From assembly GCA_905221605.1 (NCBI GenBank), contig CAJNDS010001480.1:260001-324000 (forward strand): 64,000 nucleotides of DNA, read 5' to 3'. Of the stretch, positions 19,669-29,400 are shown one piece after another (within the stretch, counting starts at the first letter, position 1; each line of letters opens with the position of its first letter). The position numbers were made by a program, and so were the translations under genes. Source of the DNA: Symbiodinium natans. Lineage: Eukaryota > Sar > Dinophyceae > Suessiales > Symbiodiniaceae. The notes under the pieces were generated by a model, which saw nothing but the letters and a program-made list of their open reading frames with translations, did no database searches and was not told the DNA's origin.

Positions 19669-19833
19669 CCGCCAGGGTCGGCCGACCCTGAACCCTAAAC
19701 CCTAAGCCCTAAGCCCTAAACCCTGAACCCTGAACCCTAAACCCTAAACCCTAAGCCCTAAACCCTAAACCCGAAACCCTACACCCTAAACCCCAAACCC
19801 TAAACCCTAAACCCTAAACCCTAAACCCTACAC

Positions 19834-19892
19834 GGCGACGCCCCAAAGTGATGGAAGGCCGGGGAGTTCGGACCTCCGATGCAGGCCCGGTG
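19834..19892 (-). CDS. Possible minus-strand exon
   Basis: On the minus strand TACGAG precedes and GTGTAG follows; reads HRACIGGPNSPAFHHFGASP. The plus strand is also open (RRPKVMEGRGVRTSDAGPVL) but has a poorer acceptor. Confidence 0.45.
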
Positions 19893-20432
19893 CTCGTACG
19901 GAGGTTTAGGGTTTAGGGTTTAGGGTTTAGGGTTTAGGGTTCAGGGTTTAGGGTTTAGGGTTTAGGGTTGAGAGCAAAGGGTTTCAAGGTCTCAGGGTTT
20001 AGGGCTGTAGGGCCTTGGGGGTTTAGGGCTTTAGCGCTTTCGGCTTTAGGGTTTAGGGTTTTGGCCTTTAGGTCGCAAGAGGGTTTAGGGTTTAGGGCTT
20101 TAGAGCTTTATGGTCGAGAGTTCTAGGGTTTTTGTTGGGGGGTTTAAGGTAAATGCTTTTGGGGTTCAGTGGATTTGGGGTTTAGGGTGTTAGGGTTTCC
20201 GAAATAAAGGGATTGAGGGTTCAGGGTTTCAAGAGTTTTGGGGCGTCAGGCTTAGGGTTGTGAGCTTCAGGGTCTTTAGGGTTAAAGGATTGCTGTAGAC
20301 AGCTTTCGGAAGTTATGTGCAAAAATCACTAAACCGAATAGCACCCTAAACCCTGATCTTTAAACCGCACCAACAACCCGAAACCCTGCAAACCCTGCAA
20401 GAACCCTCGACCCTGAACTTTCAAAATCGGAC

Positions 20433-20603
20433 CACCCTAAACCCTAAACCCTAAACCCCAAACCCTAAACCCTAAACCCTAAACCCCAAACCCCAAACCC
20501 TAAACCCTAAACCTAAACCCCAAACCCTAAACCCCAAACCCTAAACCCTAAACCCTAAACCCTAAACCCTAAACCCTAAACCCTAAACCCTAAACCCTAA
20601 ACA
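20433..20603 (+). repeat. CCCTAAA array
   Basis: About 24 units with CCCCAAA variants, forming the 3' end of the intron before the exon at 20622. Confidence 0.95.
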
Positions 20604-20621
20604 ACAAGTTTGTCCTCCCAG

Positions 20622-20696
20622 GTGTTCGATCAGGATTCGCAGTTCGAAGCCCAGCTCTGGCAGCAGGTGCTCTACCAGGCCATGCGCGGTCTCTAG
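20622..20696 (+). CDS. Exon, unknown gene (terminal or internal)
   Basis: Acceptor CCTCCCAG. Reads VFDQDSQFEAQLWQQVLYQA MRGL then TAG at 20694-20696; alternatively it splices at GT 20689. Immediately followed by TTTAGGG repeats. Confidence 0.7.
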   Translation: MFDQDSQFEAQLWQQVLYQAMRGL

Positions 20697-21602
20697 GTTT
20701 AGGGTTTAGGGTTTAGGGTTTAGGGTTATAGGTTTATGGAGTTTAGGTTTTAGGGCTTAGGGTTGAGGGGGGGGGAAGGGGGAAGTGGGGGGGAAAGCTG
20801 GCGGAGGGGGTGTTGACGGGGTTTTGGGGCTTTTGTTTTGAGTTGTTTTTGGGGGTGTTAGGGCTTGGTGGTTGGGGACTAGGGTTCTAGGACGAGGGGT
20901 GTTAAAGGGGTTTGGGGCTTTAGGGTTTGGAGTTTTTGGTTTTAGGGCTTGGTGTTTGGAGTCCAAGGATCTAGGGGAAGCTCAAGGAGCCCTGAGGTAT
21001 TTTGTTGAGGAGTTCAGGGCTTGCTCGCTAGTAAGGAACCGGAACTTCGGTATGCCCTTAGGCCAAACAGGGTTATAGGGGGGGGGGTCTATGGTCCCTC
21101 ATGTCGATCAAGAACTGGTGAGTTCAGGGTTTTCCAGGGTTTCTGGAGTTTCCAGGGTTTGTGCGGTTTTAGGGTTTCAGGGTTTCGGGCTTTGGGTGTT
21201 GTTCCCGTTGTGACGAGGTCTAGAATTACGTTGTTTTTTTGGATGTTGCGCAGCGTTGGGGGGTCGCAGAATCTTTTTTGTTTTCAGTGGTTTGGCGTGG
21301 GGGAGGGAGGGGGAAAAAGGAGGAAAGCGGGGGAAAGGGGGGGGGGGGTGGTATTGGTTTTCCGGGTTTCGAGTTCAGTTCAGTTAACATCTATAGTCTA
21401 TAGGGTTGAGGGTTTTGGGGTCTTAGCGTTGCCCTTCTTTTTGTTTCGCTTTGAGTTTTTTGTGTTTTTTTTTTTTTTTTTTTTGTGGTGGGTTTGGGGC
21501 GGCGTGGGCACATGCACGAGCTCTCACGACTACCTAACCTCCCAATATAGGGTATAACCACCAAAATAGTAGGTATAATGGAGCCCCAGGTAGGCTCTAC
21601 AG

Positions 21603-21707
21603 CAAAAACGTGTATTCTTCCGCGAGGATGAGCAGAAGGTTCTCTGGATGAGTGACGAAGCATCTTCTTCAAAGCGCCAGGCTGGGACCCGGCGACCTGA
21701 AGATTGA
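21603..21707 (+). CDS. Terminal exon, unknown gene
   Basis: Acceptor CTACAG; 34 codons in phase 0, QKRVFFREDEQKVLWMSDEA then SSSKRQAGTRRPED and TGA at 21705-21707. A basic, hydrophilic C-terminus. Not bounded by a telomere-type array on its left; poly-G and poly-T tracts lie upstream. Confidence 0.7.
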   Translation, partial: QKRVFFREDEQKVLWMSDEASSSKRQAGTRRPED

Positions 21708-21903
21708 AACCTTGAAGCCCTCTAAGGCCTGAAGCTCTCTAAACTCTAAACCCTAAGCCCTGAGCCCTGAGCCCTAAGCCCTAAGCCCTAGCTCTACGCC
21801 CTGAGCCCGAAGCCCTGAGCCCGAACTGAACCCGAAACCTTTTGCTGGCCGGCTTGGAATGACATGCAACAGGGGTTAGGGTGTCACGTGTTGGGTCTGC
21901 CGG

Positions 21904-22194
21904 TTGAGTTCTTGGGCCTCGGAGTTAGTCGAATTTAATGGCTTGTTTAGGGGTCTCACACCCATTTCCTTTTTTTGCCTCGGCTTGCGAGCATCGCAAG
22001 ACAAGACGCGTGTGGTGCTGGGGTTGGGTAATCTAGGGCTGAAGGACCTCGTTCGCTGGCCCCTGCACCATATACTCAAATCGAAAAAGACTGGAACAAC
22101 TCCCGAAGCAAATAGGGCCATCTGGTCCGTAGGTGATGCGACATACATTGCATGTGTGGATAGGTTTATTATTGTGAGCCCGAAGTGTTTGTAA
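21904..22194 (+). CDS. Possible coding segment, unknown
   Basis: Open for 96 codons, with a conserved-looking part GLKDLVRWPLHHILKSKKTG and VGDATYIACVDRFIIVSPK. The other strand is open too and there are no clear splice borders, so this may be a retroelement remnant or chance. Confidence 0.3.
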   Translation: MSSWASELVEFNGLFRGLTPISFFCLGLRASQDKTRVVLGLGNLGLKDLVRWPLHHILKSKKTGTTPEANRAIWSVGDATYIACVDRFIIVSPKCL

Positions 22195-22795
22195 AGCACA
22201 TAGAGGAAGACTTCGATATTTCTGCTCCTTTGCAGTTCCCCCCCCCTCCCCCCCTCCCCTAAACTCCCTAACCCTTACATAAGCCTAAACTTCCAAACCC
22301 TCAAGCCCCACAACCCACGGTGCACCTTAACCCCAAACCCAGGCAGGTGGAGGGGCCCTCCCGGCCAGACCACGAACCTCTGGGCCACAGATGTAGGGTT
22401 CCCCAAACCGAACAAATCCCGGTAAGCCGTACTTCTGAAAAAGCCCCCAACATAAACCCTAAACCCTACAACCCTTACCCCCACCCCCGCCACGAACCTC
22501 TCAAACCAAGCCATACTTCTGAAAAAGAAACCTAACACCCTAAATCCCATAGCCCGAAAGCGACCCCCCCCCCCCCCCTCGTAAACACCCGAAGCTAAAC
22601 CCTAAACCCCTAAACCCTCGAACCCTCGAGCCCTAAACACACATCACACCCTGAAACTACACTCCCCGGAACTCTGAAGAAAACGTAAACCTCCCCCCCC
22701 CCCCCACCAAAACGCTAAACCCCACAACCTAGAACACTGAACCCTATAACCCTAAACCCTAAACCCTAAACCCCAAACCCCAAACCCCTCTGAAG

Positions 22796-22861
22796 CGCCC
22801 GAAGCGTGCAGATGGACTCCTTGAAGCTGCTGTCGCAGAACATGCCGCCTCGCCTGTTCTG
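22796..22861. CDS. Coding-like segment, strand ambiguous
   Basis: Plus reads KRADGLLEAAVAEHAASPVL or MDSLKLLSQNMPPRLF-stop. Minus reads NRRGGMFCDSSFKESICTLR after CCTCAG. All are open; coding is likely, orientation not. Confidence 0.45.
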
Positions 22862-23580
22862 AGGGTTTCGGGTTTAGGGTTCAGGTTTTAGGGTGCAGGG
22901 TTTAGGGATTAGAGTTTAGGGTTTAGGGTTTCGCCTCGTCTGCTCAGTAAAAAAGAAGGATTGAGGGTTTAGGGTTTTAGGGTTTTAGGGTTTAGGGTTT
23001 AGGGTTTAGGGTTCAGGGTTTAGGGTTTAGGGTTTCAGGGTTTCAGGGTTTAGGGTTTAGGCTCTTGGGTAGATAGGGTGAGGGTTTAGGGTTCAGGGTG
23101 TTAGGGTTTATGGGGTTCAGGGTTTTGGTTCAGGGTTTGGGGTTGACAGTTTAGGGTTGGTAGGGTTTAGGGTTGATAGGGTTCAGTGTTTTGGCTTGGG
23201 CTTTAAGAGGGTTTAGTGTTTAGGGCCCAGGAGGGTTCAGAATTCACTGTGGGTTCAGTGTTCTGGTTTGGGGTTTAAGAGGATGTAGTGTTTAGCGTTT
23301 ATAGGGCCCAGGAAGTTTCAGAATTCACTGGGCGCTTCTTAAGGAACCGGTGGCAGGCTTCGGGGGTTAGGGCTTATAGGGTTTAGGGTTTAGGGTTTGG
23401 GGGGTTAGGCTTTAGGGTTTAGGGTTGAGGGTTGAGGGTTTAGGGCTTATGGGGTTTACGCTATCACAGAGCCTCATGGTGACAACAAGTCTCGAGGTTC
23501 AGGGTTATCTTGCAGGGTTTAACCCCTAAACCCTCAACCCTCAACCCTAAACCCTAAACCCTAAACCTCAGCATTCTCAG
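22862..23580. other. Intron-like DNA, degenerate TTTAGGG
   Basis: Variant TTTAGGG words throughout, including a 60-70 bp block repeated twice (…GTTCAGTGTTTTGG…, 23170-23330). No gene seen. Confidence 0.6.
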
Positions 23581-23653
23581 GCTCGAGTTCTCCCGTGGCC
23601 TTGGAGACATCCTTGCGCAGGCGTGCCGACGTGTCGTCCCCGAAAGCTCCTAA
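23581..23653 (+). CDS. Terminal exon, unknown gene
   Basis: Acceptor ATTCTCAG; one base then LEFSRGLGDILAQACRRVVP ESS and TAA at 23651-23653. GC-rich codons; convincing. Confidence 0.7.
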
Positions 23654-24251
23654 CCTCGGACGCCCAGTGGGTTTGGGTTTATCGAGCGCCTAACCTAGGA
23701 AGCCCAGAAGGCTCGAGTTTTTCGGGTTAAAAAGGGGGTCATAGGGCTTTGGTAGGTTTAGTACTAGGGTTTATGGGGTGAAAAACGGGGGTCATGGGGC
23801 TCCGTAGGTTTCAATACTTTAGAGCGTCTGGTAGGTGTTATAGGGCGTACATAGGGAGTTAAACCCTAAACCCTAAACCTGTACAGGTCTTTGTAGGGTT
23901 GAAACACGTTTGGAGGGTCCAGGGTGCCCAGCACCTTGTTACTCTCACTTCCCTTTCTTATAGGCTTAGAGTTTATTTAGGGTTTAGGATTTAGGGTTTA
24001 GGGCTTAGGGTTTGGTAGGGTGACAGGGCCCCTTCCAATGGCCCCTTTTGATACGATAAGAAACGTGCCTGCTCTCTTTATTCCTAGGTTATGGCTTTAG
24101 GGTTCAGGCTTTAGGATGCTTTAGGGTTCAGGCTTTAGGGTTTAGGGGGTTTGGATTTAGGGTTTGCCTTCAAACTCATTCTGGAGCCTAAACCCTCAAC
24201 TGCAGCTGGTGGGGTCCAAGGAACCCCCCCCCCCCCCCCATGCCACTCGAG

Positions 24252-24302
24252 GATACTGGCATCAGCTTCTCCCACAGTTGGAATGCGATGTTGTCCCGCG
24301 CT
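24252..24302. CDS. Coding-like segment, strand ambiguous
   Basis: Plus reads DTGISFSHSWNAMLSRAW after CTCGAG. Minus reads RDNIAFQLWEKLMPVSSSGM after CCAAG. Preceded by a poly-C tract and followed by TTTAGGG repeats. Confidence 0.5.
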
Positions 24303-24304
24303 TG

Positions 24305-24367
24305 GGGTTTAGGGTTTAGGGTTTAGGGTTTAGGGTTTAGGGTTTAGGGTTTAGGGTTTAGGGTTTC
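24305..24367 (+). repeat. TTTAGGG array
   Basis: Nine perfect units beginning at the exon border. Confidence 0.95.
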
Positions 24368-24612
24368 TGCCCTATGAGGTCTCGGTTGTAGGTGTCCAGG
24401 GTTTAAGGGTCTAAGCCACGTGGCAGGGCTGAGGGTGTAGGGCTTGGGGTACCCTAACTAAACGGCCATGGAGCATGCTGTCATCTTCCGGTTATCCGGA
24501 GAATCTTGCCACTGTGAGCTTCGAAAGTCTTGAGGTCGCGGACCAACCAACACATTCTGCTTTCTAGATTCCTACACTACATATCTAGCATCCTCCTTCT
24601 GTGACGCAAGGC

Positions 24613-24672
24613 CTTCGTGCCAAAAACCCTATGTTCCACTGCCGGAGAAGCACAGCTGGTTTCGGGTCCTCG
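24613..24672 (+). CDS. Probable exon, phase ambiguous
   Basis: Follows ACGCAAG. Three frames are open; LRAKNPMFHCRRSTAGFGSS and KPYVPLPEKHSWFRVLD are the most protein-like. Followed by CCCTAAA repeats. Confidence 0.4.
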
Positions 24673-25205
24673 ACCCTAAACCCTAAACTCTAAACCATCC
24701 ATCCTAAACCCTAAACCCCAAACCCTAAACCCTAAACCCTCTACCCTAAACCCTAAACCCTGCAGGTTTTGGGGTTTAAGGTTTTACCATGGGGCCATGG
24801 CCGGCGAGTGAATCTTAGGCCAGACAGCTGCAAGCTTCCATCCGCCAGCCAGCTGAAAGCTTCAGTCCCCAGAGCCTAAACCCTATAAACAGGGTTAGGC
24901 TTTAGGGTTTAGGGTTTAGGGTTTAGGGTTTAGGGTTTAGGGTTTAGGGTTTAGGGTTTAGGGCAACCCGCAATCCTAAACCCTAATCCCTATTCAAATG
25001 TAACTCCCCCAGGGCCGAATATTTCTGAGCCACCTCTTCCCTCAAACCCAGATCAGTCTGCGCCAATGCAGGGAGCGGGGGACACCCCTAAAACTCCTAA
25101 ATCCCTCCTTGAGCCTAAAAGCCCAACGAACAGCCTAAGCCCCCGAAAAATAGCAACCACGCCATACCCCAAACGCCCTAAACACTAAACCCTGAATCTT
25201 AGACC

Positions 25206-25286
25206 CTAAACCCTAAACCCTAAACCCTAAACCCTAAACCCTAAACCCTAAACCCTAAACCCTAAACCCTAAACCCTAAACCCTAC
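25206..25286 (+). repeat. CCCTAAA array
   Basis: Eleven units at the 3' end of an intron-like stretch. Confidence 0.95.
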
Positions 25287-25296
25287 TAGAAGGGGT

Positions 25297-25374
25297 TTCA
25301 AAGCTTTCGGCTGCTGCCATGAGCCTCGCACTGCCGCCCGGCCCGCTGGGACCGTCCCAGAGGCAGCCAGATCC
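25297..25374. CDS. Coding-like segment, phase ambiguous
   Basis: GC-rich and open in two plus frames (AFGCCHEPRTAARPAGTVPE; MSLALPPGPLGPSQRQPDP). Bracketed by CCCTAAA and TTTAGGG arrays in the standard way. Confidence 0.4.
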
Positions 25375-25862
25375 AGTTTTTAGGGTTTTGGGGTTTAGGG
25401 TTTGGGGTTCAGGGTTTAGGGTTTAGGGTTTGGGGTTTAGGGCTATAGGGTTCATAGGGGTTTAGGGTTTGGGGTTTAGTGTTTCGGAGCTTGTAGGAGG
25501 TTAGGGTTCAGGAGTCTGGGAGTTAGGGTTTCGGGTTTAGGCCCCAAGGAGCACGAAGCCCCCAAACCTGGAAAATAATGTGCCATCAAACTCTGAGCCC
25601 CTTAGTCCCCGCACCCCGAACCTCCAAACCTCGAAATCCCCGAAACCCCCGAAACCCCAAGCCAAACCCCTGTTTCCGCCCGAAACCCCCAAACGCCAGT
25701 CCCTCAAACCAAACCCCAAACCCCAAGACCAAGACCCGTAAACCCTAAACCCTAAACCCCAAACCCCTTCAGCCACCAAACCCTAAACCCTAAACCCTAA
25801 ACCCTAAAAAAAGTCCCCCAACCCCTTCAACCCCCAAAACACTAAGCCTTGCGCCTCCACAG

Positions 25863-25908
25863 GAAGTTCGCCCGGAAGGTGCGAGAGGGCAAGCGAGCCA
25901 AGGCCTGA
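25863..25908 (+). CDS. Terminal exon, basic C-terminus
   Basis: Acceptor CTCCACAG; one base then KFARKVREGKRAKA and TGA at 25906-25908. Strongly basic tail. It marks a gene end just before the XPC/Rad4-like gene. Confidence 0.65.
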
Positions 25909-26338
25909 TTTTGGGGCTTTTAGGGCTTTTAGGGTTTTTAGGGTTTTTAGGGTTTTTAGGGTTTGTAGGGTTTTTAGGGTTTTAAGGCCTTTTAGGCTTT
26001 TTACGGGCTTTTTGAGGTTTTAGGGATGTTCGGGTTTTAGGGTTTACGGGAATTTGGGGGACCTTCGGATCTAGTGGGTTTGGGGGCTTTCGGATTTATG
26101 TTTTAAGCGGGCATCGGGGCCCTAGGATGTCGTTTTTTTTCAGATTTCGGGTTTAGGGTTTAGGGTTTGGGGTTTAGGGTGGGACCCCCGACCTCCTGAA
26201 ACCCTACCCAACTCCTGAAAACTCTACAGAGCTCATGAGTTTCCCCAAGTTCCAGAAGCCTCAACCCTAAACCCTAAACCCTAAACCCTAAACCCTAAAC
26301 CCTAAACCCTAAACCCCCCAAATCCCGCCCCCCAAGAG

Positions 26339-26413
26339 GTCGAGCCCCGGCGCGCGTACCAGCGCGCGCAGCTGCTCAGCTGGCTCGGCCGCCTCCGCTA
26401 CCTCCACGAGGCT
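26339..26413 (+). CDS. XPC: XPC/Rad4-like gene, N-proximal exon
   Basis: Acceptor CAAGAG, donor GTTTAGGG; exactly 25 codons, VEPRRAYQRAQLLSWLGRLR YLHEA. Resembles the helical 'H(R)xHLLxLL' segment that precedes the transglutaminase fold in XPC/Rad4. Assignment to this gene is inference from strand and order. Confidence 0.6.
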
Positions 26414-29400
26414 GTTTAGGGTTTAGGGTTTAGGGTTTAGGGTTTAGGGTTTAGGGTTTAGGGTGGCCTTCGAACGTCGGATATCAGGGCTTTCTAGCGT
26501 TGGGGATTAGGGTTTCTATATCCCCTTTGGAATTGTTTTTTGTCTATATAAAGCCCAAGAGGATTGTTAACATATTCTGTTTCAGGTTCTGAGGGGAGTA
26601 TAGGTTTAGGGTTTAGGGAAACACGGTTTAGGGTACTGTTATTGGTGAGTGTAGATAAGATATCAGATATTTCTTCCAATGAAATACTGGTGAGTGTATA
26701 TATTGGGTGTCCTGTTGGGGGGGCACAATGAATACAAACCCTACTTCATAGAATATCGTGTTTTCCACGGTGTTTTCAGAATCGCTCAGCAAGAGATGGC
26801 TTTATTGGGCAAGCCCGCCGACATCGTCTGAGACGCCCTAAGCCCTAAACCCGAAGCCCTAAGCCGCCTAAACCCTCAGCCCTAAAACCACGGGCCACGG
26901 CCTCCACCCCCACTCGAAGCTCAACACCCTCCGGAAGTCTTCCGCAACCCTGACCTGCAAGCCCGCATATGCCCTAAACCCTAAAGTGCTACGGCCAAAA
27001 GCCTGAACAACAGACTTAACCGCCAAATCCCTAAACCCTCCCTAAGATTCAAACCCCAAAACCTCAATCCTAAACCCTAAACCCTAAACCCATGCCGCTG
27101 AATTTTGAAGGCTTGCAGCAACCCCTTCCTCCAGGCTGCCATGGCCCGAGGGGGTTCCTGCTATAGTGTTCAGGGGGTTTGGGTTTTAGGGTTTAGGTTT
27201 TAGGGTTTAGGGTTTAGGGTTTAGGGTCTGTTTCGGGTTAAATGTTTAGAGTTTGTTTAGGATTTGTTTCGGGTTTAGGGTTTAGGATGGTTTAGGGTTT
27301 GTGTCGGGCTCAGGGTTTGTGGGTTTTAGTGTTTTGGGTTGATGGTCTAGCCTGAAAGCCCCAGACCCCTAATGCCCTAATGCCCTAATTCCTCAAAATC
27401 AACAGTGGGCCCTGGTCCATTTTTTGAGGGCTTAGGGTCCCTTCTATGCCCCTTCAAGCAAAACAAGATTCTGATTCTTAGGATACCTTGAAACCCTGGA
27501 ACTACTAGGCGTACGTAGGAATCATAGAAGATCCATCCCGGGAGAAAGACCCTAGGGTTTAGGGTCCAGGGTACGAACTACAAGACCCTCAAAGCCCAAA
27601 ATCCCCAAAGGCCCCCCGAATCCCTAAACCCTAAACCTTAAACCCTAAGCCCTAAACCCTAGACACCCCAAAAAATCCCAAACACATTCTCCCAGCAAAT
27701 CTCTGGTTTATAGACTCCCTGCACACCCAAAATTAGGGTTTAACCCTAAACCCTAAACCCTAAACCCTAAACCCTAAACCCTAAACCCAAAAAAAAAAAC
27801 TCTGAGGTCTGTCTCTCCGTTTGGGGCGACGTCGCACGTCCCGGGCAGCTGCCCAGCCTGGAGGAGAACCTTGACGGCCCTTTGCAGTGTAGGGGTTGAG
27901 GGTTTTGGGTTGGTTTAGGGTTTAGGGTTTAGGGTTTAGGGTTTAGGGTTTAGGGTTTAGGAATTGGGGGTTCAGGGTTTAGGTGTAATTAGAGTTTAGG
28001 GTTCAGGGTTTAGGGTTTTGGAGTAGGGTTTGAGGGTTTGAGAGTTTGCGGGTTTGAGGGTTTGAGGGTTTAGGATTTAGGGTCACCGCCTTCATTTGGT
28101 TTAGGGGCTTCGGGTTGCAGGGCTATCGTCGCTAAACTTTAAACCCTAAATCGTAAACTCTTAAACCCGAGACCCTGAACCCTAAACCCTAAAACAGCCC
28201 TAAAGAGCCCTCGAGCCCAGTCGAAGCCTCCCAGGCTGCTCTCCTCCTTCCACGGCTCCTTGAACCACCAGGCGCCGTTGAGGGAATTTAGGGCTTTTTT
28301 GGGGGGAAGTTAGGGAATTCGGCGAATTTCGGGTTTAGGGCATGTACCGGGGCAAGTTGGGGAGTTCAGTAGACACGCCAAGGCAGCTACTAAACCACGG
28401 CATTCAGACCACCAACCCTCAACCCTAAATCCCTAACCACCCCTAAACCCTAAACCCCAAACCCTAAACCCTCAAGCCCCTTGTAACTTGAGTTTTTTTT
28501 AGGAAAAATTCCAAAACAGAATCTCCTCGAAACTCTCCCCGGACCTGAACCCTTGAGACTTTCAATTTACCCTAGCCATGCCAGCTTCGGGTCTTGCGTT
28601 CCCTAAATCCCTAACGCTCCAAAGCCTCAACCCCTCCCCCCCCCAAACCTTTCAAACCTTTAGGGTTTAGGGTTTAGGGTTTAGGGTTTAGGGTTTACAA
28701 ACCCCTCAAACCCCTCAAGCCCTAAAACCCTTGGCCACAGGCCGTGCCCGAGCCAGTGTCCGGGTCTCTACTACTGAGGGCGTGCCACTGTGCTCTCACC
28801 CGTCATGGCAGGCCGTGGGAGTGGGGTTTCAGGTGTTTAGGGTTTAGCGTTCAGGGCTTGAAACCCGAAGCCCGAACCCTAACCCTCAACGGTAGGGTTT
28901 GGGGTTCAGGGTTGAGGGTGTTACGGTGTTGGGTTCAGGGTTGGGCTTTGGGCATAGAGTTCAGGCGTTTAAGTTTTAAAGGTTTAGTTAGGGCTTGAAG
29001 TCACTGCGCTAAAGGTGTGATTATCTAGGCGTTTTTCCAACCCAGCCTTGGGATTTCCACCCTCCTTACTGGGGGATTATGGTACCCCCTACTATAATCC
29101 CAATTAAGGACTGTTAGTATAAGGAACATCCCAAACCCAGCCCTTCTACTTGCCCATAGTCATCCCCGCAAACTTCAGCTTTGAGCCCCAAATTTTGTGT
29201 CTTGAGCACCCTCGACACTGATCATGCTCAACCCAAAGCTAGTTACTTACCAATACCAAGCCAAATGCACCTACTTCTGACGGCTGAGCAACATGCCAGA
29301 ATCCCTAGCTCTAAACCCTGAAGCCCTACCCTAAGGGTCCATGTACTTCATTATCATATACTTGGGCCTCAAAGTCCCCACACAGGAAGTCCTTTACGGC

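Noticed and set aside
19495-19698. Gly-rich protein
   Set aside because: A poly-G tract read in frame; no codon diversity.
25537-25779. 80-codon minus-strand frame rich in Gly/Trp/Phe
   Set aside because: Derived from CCCCAAA/CCCGAAA-type degenerate repeats (GFGLRDWRLG style periodicity).
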